Of a stretch of DNA of 45,370 nucleotides, positions 8,766 to 17,759 are shown piece after piece. The notes under the pieces were generated by a model, which ran no database searches, was not told the origin of the DNA, and worked only from the letters and a program-made list of their open reading frames with translations. The stretch spans positions 1 to 45,370 of the forward strand of contig CALHVX010000109.1 of NCBI GenBank assembly GCA_938036875.1. Reading direction: 5' to 3'. This stretch comes from an uncultured Pseudomonadales bacterium. Lineage in GTDB: Bacteria; Pseudomonadota; Gammaproteobacteria; Pseudomonadales; Azotimanducaceae. Numbering within the stretch: the stretch's first letter is position 1; every line of letters starts with the position of its first letter. Made by a program: the position numbers and the translations under genes.

Positions 8766-10192
8766 GCATCAAGCCAACCAGTTGGCTTGGCCTCTGCTTG
8801 GCGATGAGCCTGACCTTGTGTGCCAACGCCACAACCTTAGGCCTTCACAAAGACTTAGCGGCGCTACGCGCCGAGCACAATATTCCAGTACTCGGCTACA
8901 GCCTTTTTGACGCCAACCAACCTGCTCGGATCACCCTGCTCGGCGCGGACAAGAACATCAGCATGCGCTGGGGTTCAAACACCAAAACCCTGACCGCCAT
9001 TACCTTGCTTCAGCTTGCTAAAGCTGGTCTGGTAGATTTAGATGCACCCTTGTCCAACTATGTGGACGCCAAGCATTGGAACAACCCTTGGCGTAACACC
9101 AACCCAGTGCGCGTTATTCACCTGCTTGAGCTAACCGCCGGCTTCACCGATCTATCCAGCACCGAGTTCAACTACAACAAGCCAATAACATTGGCAAACG
9201 CGCTTGCACTAGCGCCAACCCACCGCACATCCCGTTGGCCGCCAGGGCTACAGCACAGCTACTCGAACCTAACCCCTGGTCTAAGCCAGTTGCTTATCGA
9301 AACCCTTGCCGGCTTAAGCTACAGCGCTGCAGTTGCGAAATATGTCTTGCAGCCTTTGGAGATGAAGCAGACGAATTTTTCGGTGGCCGCCGACTTGCCC
9401 GGCGGGTTTAAGGCCGATGGGCTAACCCCTATTCCTTATTGGCACATGACCTTCCCAGCCTATGGCGCAATGAATGCACCCATAGCAGACGTAACGCGGC
9501 TAGCGCAGAGCCTGCTAAGGCGCTCACAAATATTGGGTGAAACAACCCTAGATCATTTGCTAGTAGCACGCAGCAGCGCAGGCGCTCAGGTCGGTTTTAC
9601 CTTTGAGTATGCCAGCGGGTTGTATCCTCGGGTTCGATCCGGCTTGGTTTGGCAGGGCCACGGCGGCGATGCGGACGGCTACCGGTCTCGGGTTGCGTTG
9701 CTGCCACAACACAAGCGCGGTTATGTGGTGGTCATCAATACCGACAATCCAGAGGCACTGCGCCGCATAGAACAGCGTCTAGAAGAACACATTAGCAATC
9801 AGATACCCAAACTCAAGGAACCTGCGAGGTTCCCAATCAAACCCAGTGCACTCAAGCGCTTCACCGGGCACTACTATCCCGCATCCACAAGGTTCGACTT
9901 AAGCAGCTGGGCACAGGGACGGGCCACTGGTGCAGAGATAAGGTTTGATGAAGCCAGTTCAAGCCTTGTTTTCACCAGAGGCAAAAAACGCACCCAGCTG
10001 TTGCCTGTAACCGAGAACACCTTCCGGCGTCCGGGTGATCCCGTGGCAACGCTAGTGTTCATCAAACAAGGGGAGCACCAATATTTGCAAGGTGAACTGG
10101 GCAACTTCTTTAACACGGACAGCTGCCCCGAATACGCTAGTGCTACATGCCGCCAGATACACTCAAACATTGGCCCGTCACCCAGGCCGTAG
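8753..10192 (+). CDS. Exported serine hydrolase, class C beta-lactamase family
   Basis: 479 residues. The catalytic SxxK is S75-N-T-K78 in WGSNTKTLTA, and the YxN motif is Y170-S-N172 in HSYSNLTPG, so both core motifs of the beta-lactamase/penicillin-binding family are intact. Residues 1-26 look like a signal peptide ending in CANA. The TTG start overlaps the upstream gene by 13 bases, and the AAAAGGG is too close to it to be an ideal ribosome site; the next ATG at 8804 would remove most of the signal peptide. Members include esterases, D-aminopeptidases and true beta-lactamases; a resistance role is not indicated. Its 3' end overlaps the convergent SDR gene by 50 bases. Confidence 0.85.
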   Translation: MAQLSIKPTSWLGLCLAMSLTLCANATTLGLHKDLAALRAEHNIPVLGYSLFDANQPARITLLGADKNISMRWGSNTKTLTAITLLQLAKAGLVDLDAPLSNYVDAKHWNNPWRNTNPVRVIHLLELTAGFTDLSSTEFNYNKPITLANALALAPTHRTSRWPPGLQHSYSNLTPGLSQLLIETLAGLSYSAAVAKYVLQPLEMKQTNFSVAADLPGGFKADGLTPIPYWHMTFPAYGAMNAPIADVTRLAQSLLRRSQILGETTLDHLLVARSSAGAQVGFTFEYASGLYPRVRSGLVWQGHGGDADGYRSRVALLPQHKRGYVVVINTDNPEALRRIEQRLEEHISNQIPKLKEPARFPIKPSALKRFTGHYYPASTRFDLSSWAQGRATGAEIRFDEASSSLVFTRGKKRTQLLPVTENTFRRPGDPVATLVFIKQGEHQYLQGELGNFFNTDSCPEYASATCRQIHSNIGPSPRP

Positions 10193-10907
10193 ACTTGGCG
10201 GTGAAGTAAAGCACGGCAGCACCCAAATCTTCCGGCGTACCCAAACGACCGGCTGGCAAACGAATCATTTTTTCGAAGCCGGGCAAGTCTTCGTCTTTTA
10301 GCTCCATTGCTTTCATCATGATTTCTGTTGGCACGGCACCCGGCATCACGCAATTGACGCGGATGCGCGGACCCAGCTCCGCCGCAAAAGATTTGGTCAA
10401 CGCGTTCACGCCCGCTTTGGCCGCACTGTAGTGACCACTACCAGGCACCACCATCTGAGCAGCAATGGACGATATGTTGACCACACGTCCGCCGTCACGC
10501 ATGAGCCGCGAGGCAACACAAGTCGCTTCCCACACCGCCGTCAAATTCAATGCCAAGGTAGCATTCCATTCTTCAAGCGGCAGCTTGGTTAGAGGTGTCT
10601 GCACCGGTGAGCCACCGGCGTTGTTCACCCAGATATCGAGTTGCCCCCATTCCTGGACGGCCGCCTGCCCCAAACTTTCAAGTGCCTGCGGGTCGGTCAC
10701 ATCCGTTGGCACCGCAATGGCCTCACCGCCAGCATCACGAATCTCTTTTGCAACCCGTTCTACTTCATGACCGCGTCGTGCGGCACAAACTACCCGGGCC
10801 CCAGCGCCGGACAACACCTTCGCAATACCTTCACCAATACCACGTCCTGCGCCGGTTACAATAGCAACATCACCGTGCAGCCCAAACAACTCATCGATTG
10901 TACTCAT
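10143..10907 (-). CDS. Short-chain dehydrogenase/reductase (SDR)
   Basis: A classical SDR with complete motifs: TGAGRGIG for cofactor binding, NNAG, and the catalytic Ser-Tyr-Lys in NISSIAA and HYSAAKAG. The PG region (CVMPGAVPTE) and C-terminal WVTGQCLSVSGG are also typical. It likely oxidises or reduces a hydroxyl group on a sterol, acyl or similar substrate. ATG at 10907 (MSTIDELF) is preferred; an upstream in-frame ATG at 10937 adds ten residues but lacks a ribosome site. It lies 88 bases downstream of the N2227-like methyltransferase gene on the same strand and may be the last gene of that run. Confidence 0.9.
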   Translation of the reverse strand: MSTIDELFGLHGDVAIVTGAGRGIGEGIAKVLSGAGARVVCAARRGHEVERVAKEIRDAGGEAIAVPTDVTDPQALESLGQAAVQEWGQLDIWVNNAGGSPVQTPLTKLPLEEWNATLALNLTAVWEATCVASRLMRDGGRVVNISSIAAQMVVPGSGHYSAAKAGVNALTKSFAAELGPRIRVNCVMPGAVPTEIMMKAMELKDEDLPGFEKMIRLPAGRLGTPEDLGAAVLYFTAKSTAWVTGQCLSVSGGM

Positions 10908-10995
10908 CCATCTTTTCCCATGAGCCACTCCGCTCATTTTCAGCCAAAGGAGCAGTCACTGTGCCTGCTAAGCATGGGCAGGTCTAGAGGATTGA

Positions 10996-12396
10996 TTACT
11001 CTACGGCCAGCAATATCTGCCGAACAGCAAACTCCGCAGACTCTTTGCTTAGTTCGTATTTTCTGGCGATCAGCTGACCAATCTCGTCAACGCTGCGCTG
11101 GCCGTCAATAGCGGCGAGTACCTGGGCGATCAATAGATGGTGGGCTGCCGCCATGGCAATGGGTGAGGTACTTGGGACCGGCAGCTCTAGCTGGAGTGCC
11201 CAATCCGGAATGTAAGCGGTTATTGGCCGCACGGGTTGCTCAACCGTTTTTCGCGCCCGAAAACTTAGGACGCTTTCCGTGCGTCGGTGAGCGCTATGCG
11301 GTGATTGCAGGTAAGGAATGATCCTTCGCTCAGCGCGGATGATTTCGAAACCTTGCTGCTCGATCAACTCTAGCGTCTCTTCCTCGCTATAGCACCATCG
11401 TTGGTTAGCATGCGCAAAAACAAGCGACCCTGTGTTTTGCCAGATACCACCCACAGGTAAGAGCCGATTGATCTGGGGCACAAAATCCGCCAGCCCGCAC
11501 GGCAAGATATCCAACAACCAAGGGGTTAGCACGGTGTCAAAGCTGGCCGCTGCAAAAGGTGCTTTGGTTGCATCAGCAAAGACAAAACCTAAACTGCGGG
11601 TATCTTCCGGTTGTTCAACCGTTGGCCGTTGACAGCGCTGCAGCACGGCGTGTGATCTGCTTGTTAAGGGGGCAACCGGAAATTCATATAAATCTATGTC
11701 TGTGCCAGAAAAAAGATGTGACGCCACCATTAGTAAAAGCGGGTTGTAATCCAATAAGGTAGTGGCTGTACTTCGATGACTTTGGTGGAGATCAAACGCC
11801 AAGCGTCCGGCGCCAGCGCCCAACACCAACAAGCGACCTAACTCTCGGGGCTCACCGGGTAAGTAGGTGGCCTCCAACGCCGCGTACTGCGCCTCGTTTT
11901 CGCCGTTATTCCAAGCCCAGTCGCGAAAGACATTGTTGTGGTAACTCAGCAAACCTTGATTCTTATCCACACTCCCACCCAAACGGTTCAAATCAACCCC
12001 AGGCACCTCAAATTCGGAGGAGAAGCCTAACGGCAATAGGAGTTCGGTTATCTGTTGCGACTGCACCTCTCGAGCATGCAGCTGGCGTTCAAGGCGCTCA
12101 CGATTCAGCACCGTTAAGCCCGTTTCACACAAGGCTGCCTGCAAGCGCTGTCGTTGCGTTTGGTTTTGCAGAACAAAGCCTTGATATCTCATTTGCCAAT
12201 CCGCCGCCGCACCACCGGGGTCAGTAAACAACCAAGGGATGGATTGATCGCCAACGGTGCAAACCGGGTATCGAACCGCGCAGCCTGCACAATTTAAATA
12301 CTCCGTAATCGATCCGCTTGCTAGACCATCCAAGGGGGCCAAGCAAACAGGACAAGCCCACAATTCCATTGCGCCTGCCCCGCATGTTTGTGTCAT
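10996..12396 (-). CDS. N2227-like SAM-dependent methyltransferase with Zn-ribbon and PqqD-like tail
   Basis: 466 residues in three parts. Residues 15-39 hold CPVC and CAGC, a small zinc-ribbon-like element. The central region has a SAM-binding loop RLLVLGAGAGRLAFDL (188-203), preceded by VFRDWAWNNGENEA and followed by LLDYNPLLL; this pattern resembles the N2227 family (carnosine N-methyltransferase relatives). The last 40 residues (AAIDGQRSVDEIGQLI) look like a PqqD-type winged helix, a peptide-binding module in modification pathways. The start is uncertain; ATG at 12369 is an alternative. The gene starts 19 bases after the DUF1501-like gene, so they are probably co-transcribed. Substrate unknown; modification of a peptide or protein from the same operon is a hypothesis. 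Confidence 0.75.
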   Translation of the reverse strand: MTQTCGAGAMELWACPVCLAPLDGLASGSITEYLNCAGCAVRYPVCTVGDQSIPWLFTDPGGAAADWQMRYQGFVLQNQTQRQRLQAALCETGLTVLNRERLERQLHAREVQSQQITELLLPLGFSSEFEVPGVDLNRLGGSVDKNQGLLSYHNNVFRDWAWNNGENEAQYAALEATYLPGEPRELGRLLVLGAGAGRLAFDLHQSHRSTATTLLDYNPLLLMVASHLFSGTDIDLYEFPVAPLTSRSHAVLQRCQRPTVEQPEDTRSLGFVFADATKAPFAAASFDTVLTPWLLDILPCGLADFVPQINRLLPVGGIWQNTGSLVFAHANQRWCYSEEETLELIEQQGFEIIRAERRIIPYLQSPHSAHRRTESVLSFRARKTVEQPVRPITAYIPDWALQLELPVPSTSPIAMAAAHHLLIAQVLAAIDGQRSVDEIGQLIARKYELSKESAEFAVRQILLAVE

Positions 12397-12415
12397 ACCA
12401 ATATCAACCTACCTA

Positions 12416-13927
12416 TCAAACGATGGGGTCGAAGGCGATGTAAGGGTCCGCAGCAGCACCGGTTCCCAAGCCGGGGTTGTTTAGCACCATCCCAAACATC
12501 GACTGCTGTCCGTGTAGCGCCAAATAGTTCAGCACCACCATCTCCGCCAGAGTTGTCACGCTATTGGCAAAGGGGCTGGACGAGGTTTCAACATTGCCAT
12601 CTGGCCGAAAGTAGCCCAGCTGCTGTGAAGCCGCTCCATTGCGAAGCGCGGCCCGACCGTTTGGACTGTAGACCAAGACAAAGCTTGCGGCGGTTTGCGA
12701 GTTATCAGATCGCCAACGGAACTTGGTCACACCTTGCCCATCGTCTTCCGGTCGGTTGGTATCCGCCGATACCGCACCATCGCTAAATCCATAGACCATC
12801 AACGGCTTTCCTAAGCGCGCTGCATACTCAAGCGATGCACCAATGGCCTGACCAACAATGAAATCCTTACCATCAGTTTCAGGCCGTGGGTCCTGGTGGT
12901 AGTCACGACCGCCGTACTCGATGGTTCCCGCGCCGCCGTACCCATTCACCACTACTTTCATTGTTGCTGCGGTCTTCTGAAAATCACCGTCGTTAAGCTC
13001 GCCGTTCGGAAAGATATCCTGCAACAGGGTATCTGCACTGGGGTCTAGATCCTGCGCTAAAATCGTGGTGTTGAAGGTAGCAGTAGTTTTATCGAACCCG
13101 CATTGAACCAACTCTTCGGTGGCGGCAGCTTCCGTTATCTGCCCCAACTTAAGGGCGGTAATAATGGAGCTCGCGGTGGCTACCCGGCCATTGGGAAAAC
13201 CATCTTGCACGCCCCCGCCAAGACCAATGGCGTCATTCCGATTGCGAACACGGGTAGGCCTCAGATCGGCCTGAATCATGGAGTCCGGCGCGCGCGACCG
13301 GCCTCCTGATTCCGAGTTTCGAGTACCAATGGCGGCAACAAACTCACCGTTAGCACCCGCACGAGCAATCCCGTAGATGGGGTTGTGCGGATTGTCACCC
13401 GTGTCATTTTCTGAGCGCGCGGGAACGACAAAGCCATTGGTATTGGCACGAGTGCCGGCCGTGGTTTTATCCAACATGCCTCTCAACAAAGCGCTGTTGG
13501 GATGCATCGCCAAACCAAAGGAGCGGTCTACCCCCACATTTTGTGGGATGATCGCATCAGGTAAGCCCAGCTTTGCGTAGCCAGCTGAGGTAAGAAAGTC
13601 TTCCTGCCCTCCCATACCGCCGACCATGACGTTGGAGCCGGCGATATTCGCGCCGCCGCCTTGATCAAAAGCCAAAAACGGGATTTTGCCCGCGCCCAAC
13701 GCTGGGTCGTTATCAATCACACACTCAGCAAAGGCGCTGCTGGAGAGCAAGCTTGTGAGGCTAGGCAGAAAGACCGTGCTAGCACCCGCCATCAGCCCGC
13801 GATTGAGAAACTGACGACGTGTCTTTGGCGCTGCATGGCCACTGACCCGACAATCGTCAGCAATACGCTGTTCTAGTTCGCGCTGCTGACGTTGCGCGCG
13901 ACGAAATTTTTCTGAATATTTAGACAT
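12416..13927 (-). CDS. Tat-exported DUF1501-like secreted protein
   Basis: 503 residues. A twin-arginine motif TRRQFL (residues 36-41), a hydrophobic stretch and an SSAFA cleavage site near residue 67 indicate folded export through Tat. The mature part begins with PFLAFDQGGGANIAGSNVMVGG and contains KPLMVYGFSDGAVS, reminiscent of DUF1501 proteins (alkaline-phosphatase-like superfamily) found beside cytochrome-domain genes in planctomycetes and other bacteria. I do not see a clear metal site. AGGAAAA precedes the ATG. It begins 20 bases after the LamG lipoprotein gene and precedes a methyltransferase gene. Family level is moderately sure; function is unknown. Confidence 0.7.
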   Translation of the reverse strand: MSKYSEKFRRAQRQQRELEQRIADDCRVSGHAAPKTRRQFLNRGLMAGASTVFLPSLTSLLSSSAFAECVIDNDPALGAGKIPFLAFDQGGGANIAGSNVMVGGMGGQEDFLTSAGYAKLGLPDAIIPQNVGVDRSFGLAMHPNSALLRGMLDKTTAGTRANTNGFVVPARSENDTGDNPHNPIYGIARAGANGEFVAAIGTRNSESGGRSRAPDSMIQADLRPTRVRNRNDAIGLGGGVQDGFPNGRVATASSIITALKLGQITEAAATEELVQCGFDKTTATFNTTILAQDLDPSADTLLQDIFPNGELNDGDFQKTAATMKVVVNGYGGAGTIEYGGRDYHQDPRPETDGKDFIVGQAIGASLEYAARLGKPLMVYGFSDGAVSADTNRPEDDGQGVTKFRWRSDNSQTAASFVLVYSPNGRAALRNGAASQQLGYFRPDGNVETSSSPFANSVTTLAEMVVLNYLALHGQQSMFGMVLNNPGLGTGAAADPYIAFDPIV

Positions 13928-13947
13928 CGAATTTTCCTCGCTCAGAG

Positions 13948-16068
13948 TTAGTTAACCGTAACCGCGCTGCTAGAAAGCACCGCCGCACAAGTTGCATTGA
14001 GTACGGTTCTTGCGTCGGCGCCATCACAGCCGGCTGCACAGCCCAGATCGTCGATCATGCTCACGATTTCTGCTGATACACCGGTCCGCATAGGCTGTGT
14101 TGCCAAGTTGTCTCCTACAAACCCATCAAACAATCTATCTGCGATCCCCGACTTGTTTGCCCCATCTATCTCGCAGGCGCCAAAGAAGTTGTTGCAAGAT
14201 CCATTGTTATTCACCATCTCACCGCAGTAGCCAACCGCTAGCCGTTGGATCGCAATTTGCGAAGAGACCGAGAAGCTCAAAAGATCTGTGGTTGCCGGTA
14301 GTTGCCCCTTTAGCTCGTTGTAAAGGTTCAACACCCCTGCATCGTTGGCATCTACACCAGTCAAAGTACTCATGGTGTCGTTTAGCTGCGAGAAGGTACG
14401 CACGCCGACCGACGGCTCCTCGACATCGGGCACTGGTGGCGGTTCTACCGAAGGTACCACTGGCTCAGCACTACCAATGGCAGAACCCAACATCTCAAAC
14501 TCCAGATGGAACTGATCAGTATCCATCCCTTCGGCCACCGGAATCACAGCAGCCAGCGGCGACAACAAGGCACCGCTAGCGCTTGCCACCATGTCAACCC
14601 GACGGAAGCTTTGAGCTGCAACCGGGGTGGAGCCATTGACCGCAATGCGGATGTTTTTAACCTGCACGTCCGTCGCGTCCCCTATATAGGTAGGTCGCGC
14701 AAACATATACGCACTGGGATCGAGCTGTTTAGCCACCAACTCCACAACACCGGCAGAACCGATGACATCAGAGACATCGAAGCGCAAGGCAACCAAGTCG
14801 CCGAGGCCTGCATCAAAATTCTGACGCACCTCAGAAGCTGCTAAAGCTTTGTTGTGTAAGGCAACAAGCTTGAACTCACCTTTCCACAATCGGTCACCGC
14901 TTACCTCATTGCCCAGAACCAACAATTGATCATTAGTCCAGTCCAATGTATCTGGCGCTTCTTCAGCAATGCTTAGCTCGCCGTTGATAAAGACCTTACG
15001 ACCGCTTTCTGCATCAAAAGTCGCCACCACATGTTGCAACAGGGTGTCTACTTCTGGGGTCAGCGCTTCTAGCGCCGGTGCACCATTTGCGCTGGTCCCC
15101 GCACTGCGATTACGCAACTGGTAGTAGATGGCATTCTGTCCAAGAGTAAAGTTTCGAGTAGCCGTATCGCTGGAGTAACTCACGATTCGAGCAGGTCCAT
15201 CCTGAGCGGTATCGTCCGCGATCACCCAGGCTTCAACCGAGTAAGCGTTCGACGCGCTAACCGCGTCAAAGACTTTCTGGCTGTGTTCTAGGCTGGCTTG
15301 GGCTTTGCCACTGACATTGCGTAACCCACCTCCATCGACCCACTGGGTGCCTTCCAGCTGCAGAACGATTGGGGTGCCAACACCGGACGAGTCCGTTGCC
15401 GTGGTCCCAGCCCCTTCATCGAACTCAAACTTAGCAATGAGATTAGCATCCGCCCTAGCCGCCGCTGCGCCAACACCATCCGCAAAAGTTGCTGAAGCAC
15501 TCACGGCCGCTTGCGGTGGCACCTCAGGCTCAGGAACCTGAGCGGCCCAACTTTCGATAGCCGCTAGAAAGGCTGCCCCAATAGCATCACAACTCGCATC
15601 ACCACCGCAGTTGTGTCGGTCTACCGAGGCACGAAGATATACTCTGGAGTTGGTCGGGTTCTGCAGGTCCACCTTCTGTTGACCAACCAAGACATTGTAG
15701 GACGCCATCAAGTCGTCCAAGGCAAAGGTTGGCACTTGGGTTGCGCCATGACACCCCACGCAAAAGTTTGCGGGGTCACGCAGCAAGGGATACAACGTCT
15801 GTTCGAACAACATAACGTCGGTCACCTCGGGCGGATCCATCGGGGGGTTAGGGTCTACAGGCGGAGGCATTTCATCTTCCGGTGGATCCATTGGCGGTGT
15901 ATCAGACGGCGGTGTTTCTGCAGGAGGATCTGCAGGAGAGCTCACCGGTGGGTTATCGATCGCATCGCTTGAGTCCAAAGCACCTTCATTCTTAGTACAG
16001 GCACTGAACGTGATGCAAACGAGCAGCAGCAAAAATGTTCGTGGTAAATTTCCAGTTGAAACAGTCAT
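13948..16068 (-). CDS. LamG-domain lipoprotein with one c-type haem motif
   Basis: 706 residues. Signal peptide with lipobox FSAC (Cys24), then a Pro/Asp-rich linker (about residues 40-82), then a cytochrome-like domain with a single CVGCH at 103-107. The middle third (about 200-440) is a concanavalin/LamG-like fold, visible as LIAKFEFDEGAGTTATDSSG, YSVEAWVI and LVALHNKALAASEV. The C-terminal ~110 residues contain six or more cysteines that may form disulfides. ATG at 16068 with GGGGG seven bases upstream is preferred; a GTG at 16071 is possible. It abuts the upstream haem-motif gene. It is likely anchored in the outer membrane or periplasm; the LamG module suggests carbohydrate or surface binding. 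Confidence 0.8.
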   Translation of the reverse strand: MTVSTGNLPRTFLLLLVCITFSACTKNEGALDSSDAIDNPPVSSPADPPAETPPSDTPPMDPPEDEMPPPVDPNPPMDPPEVTDVMLFEQTLYPLLRDPANFCVGCHGATQVPTFALDDLMASYNVLVGQQKVDLQNPTNSRVYLRASVDRHNCGGDASCDAIGAAFLAAIESWAAQVPEPEVPPQAAVSASATFADGVGAAAARADANLIAKFEFDEGAGTTATDSSGVGTPIVLQLEGTQWVDGGGLRNVSGKAQASLEHSQKVFDAVSASNAYSVEAWVIADDTAQDGPARIVSYSSDTATRNFTLGQNAIYYQLRNRSAGTSANGAPALEALTPEVDTLLQHVVATFDAESGRKVFINGELSIAEEAPDTLDWTNDQLLVLGNEVSGDRLWKGEFKLVALHNKALAASEVRQNFDAGLGDLVALRFDVSDVIGSAGVVELVAKQLDPSAYMFARPTYIGDATDVQVKNIRIAVNGSTPVAAQSFRRVDMVASASGALLSPLAAVIPVAEGMDTDQFHLEFEMLGSAIGSAEPVVPSVEPPPVPDVEEPSVGVRTFSQLNDTMSTLTGVDANDAGVLNLYNELKGQLPATTDLLSFSVSSQIAIQRLAVGYCGEMVNNNGSCNNFFGACEIDGANKSGIADRLFDGFVGDNLATQPMRTGVSAEIVSMIDDLGCAAGCDGADARTVLNATCAAVLSSSAVTVN

Positions 16069-16070
16069 CA

Positions 16071-17249
16071 CTATTCCCCCATGCAGTAGACGGCAGCTTC
16101 AGCAAACGCCGTCTTCATGTTGCGATTGTTGGCCTCAAAATTATTGGCCATGGACTGTACCGCTTGCTCGTCTGCTGCGCCGTTAGGCGATCGATGGCAG
16201 GCGGTAGCAAAGGTTTTGCTCACTTGGCACTCAGCAAACTGACGTGTTTGGCTCAACTCCAAACCAAGACTTTTAGCACCCATACCAGAACCAGGGCCAT
16301 TCCAGCCAACGTGTCCGTTTGGACCTGTGCGCCAATAGTTGATCCACGAATCGCCCAAGGTTTGATGCCCGTAGGTAAAGGTTGTGGCATCCCTTAAGTA
16401 CTTCGGCTGCACCACATCAGCGGTATAAACCAATTGCTGGGCATCCTCATCAAAATCGTAGAACGCAAAGGCACCGGCCAACGCATCTAACCCAGCGTGG
16501 CAGGACAAACAATCGTTTAGAAAGATTGCGCTATCACCACCTGGTGAACGCGTCACATCTTGGCGGATACGATCGGGCCAAGCGGTTACATCCCGCATAT
16601 CTTCCATGTCAAGACACAGAAAATTAATCGAGGCAAAACGCACGGCAGCGCGATTAGTGCCTGCCACCAAAAATGCTTCAGAAAACCCACGTGTGGTCAT
16701 GATTCCCGCAGTTTGACTTGCCGCCAAAGGGCTGCCAGGTAAGGCGGATTGCACACGACGTTCTAAAACCGCCGCATCGCTAAGGTCAGCACGGCTTGCT
16801 TGCAGCTCGATATAGTGCTCGTTATCACTATGAGAGTAAGCCGCATTGGTTGCTCCGGCGCTGCCAACGTAGACCACGTCTTCGTAGAGAATTTCGTCAA
16901 AAGGTCGGTCGTCACGAATGGTTCCGATAACGGTAGCCGTTGTGTCGTTCAGATCGGTGTACACCGACTGCTCTCGATTGGATGCAGGCGTTGCAAACTC
17001 ACGCAACGTGGTGTTGTAAAACGCTGGGTTCTCCATGGCTTGGAGGGCCGCACCCAACGCATCACCAGCGGTGACTTTGGTTGTCATTTCATCCAAAACC
17101 GCTGCAGAAGGTGGTACACCTACCAAGCGATCATGAATACGTTTTGCTTGTTCTCTGGGCCCCGCCCAGCTCACTGCGCTGGCCAATAGGCCAAGTAGAA
17201 CTGCACTCGCAGATAAATACTGAACTGTGGATCGCTTACGTCGCCACAT
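16071..17249 (-). CDS. Exported protein with a single c-type haem motif, DUF1592-like context
   Basis: 392 residues from the ATG at 17249, chosen because AGAGGTG lies at 17255-17261 at proper spacing; an upstream in-frame start would add 27 unlikely residues. Residues 1-29 form a signal peptide (LLASAVSWA). A haem-binding CLSCH lies at 247-251. The segment DRPFDEILYEDVVYVG resembles the conserved block of planctomycete-type cytochrome-associated domains (DUF1588/DUF1592 group). First gene of a minus-strand run with the LamG lipoprotein, DUF1501-like protein and methyltransferase. Electron-transfer role inferred from the haem motif only. Confidence 0.75.
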   Translation of the reverse strand: MWRRKRSTVQYLSASAVLLGLLASAVSWAGPREQAKRIHDRLVGVPPSAAVLDEMTTKVTAGDALGAALQAMENPAFYNTTLREFATPASNREQSVYTDLNDTTATVIGTIRDDRPFDEILYEDVVYVGSAGATNAAYSHSDNEHYIELQASRADLSDAAVLERRVQSALPGSPLAASQTAGIMTTRGFSEAFLVAGTNRAAVRFASINFLCLDMEDMRDVTAWPDRIRQDVTRSPGGDSAIFLNDCLSCHAGLDALAGAFAFYDFDEDAQQLVYTADVVQPKYLRDATTFTYGHQTLGDSWINYWRTGPNGHVGWNGPGSGMGAKSLGLELSQTRQFAECQVSKTFATACHRSPNGAADEQAVQSMANNFEANNRNMKTAFAEAAVYCMGE

Positions 17250-17759
17250 TCTGACACCTCTAATATTGCTTGAAGAACCTAACCCCAGATATCTAGCACC
17301 TGGGGTATTTGAGTGTGTTCCGTATAGCAATCAGAAGGACAAACCGACAAAACCCTAAGGTTCGTGCGGCTAGTGGGTGAACAATGGATAAAAGCAAACA
17401 GATGTTGGCAGGCTTCATCGACTGGCTCCCTTCGTTATGCTTTGGAAAACCTATCGGCAGCTTCATGTCGCCAGGGTGCCGCTTGTCACGGCGAGTTGAT
17501 CTCTCCTCCAACTCAGGATTACGACCATAGTCCTCTGAAAACTAGGTTTCGTTATCTAGATCACACTTTCTCAATTGACCTTAAACAAACGTGAAGCGAG
17601 TGCGTGGTAATGCGCATCCATCTAACAAATACAGCGGACTAAAGTCACAGTCTTATCCCAGCAACCGCCCAGTATTGATGTTCTGTGACCCAGATCGCGC
17701 AAACTCTGGAGGCTCAACGCTAATAATCCGCGCCGGATCCAAGAGAAAATATACTGCAC
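17250..17759. other. 510-base divergent intergenic region
   Basis: No convincing gene. It separates the minus-strand haem-motif operon from the plus-strand multihaem cluster and must hold both promoters, but I see no strong -35/-10 pair. Short open frames exist here but have no ribosome site or recognisable protein. Confidence 0.6.
17282..17306. promoter_or_regulatory. Inverted repeat upstream of the haem-motif operon
   Basis: ACCCCAG and CTGGGGT form perfect 7-base arms around an 11-base spacer, 33 bases upstream of the ATG at 17249. It could be an operator or a leader hairpin; no terminator-like T run follows. Confidence 0.4.

Noticed and set aside
8753-10192. Possible antibiotic-resistance beta-lactamase
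   Set aside because: Family motifs are shared with many esterases and peptidases; nothing ties it to resistance.
10957-10985. CCTGC/GCAGG inverted repeat after the methyltransferase gene
   Set aside because: Only 5 bases per arm with a long loop and no T run; too weak for a terminator call.
12388-12786. 132-codon frame opposite the DUF1501-like gene
   Set aside because: Antisense to a clear gene, arginine- and proline-rich shadow sequence without a domain.
14097-14579. 160-codon frame opposite the LamG lipoprotein gene
   Set aside because: Antisense shadow rich in Arg/His/Ser, no start signal.
17364-17594. 76-codon open frame with CRQGAACH, looking like a haem motif
   Set aside because: The spacing is CX5CH, not CXXCH, there is no signal peptide or ribosome site, and the rest resembles no protein.
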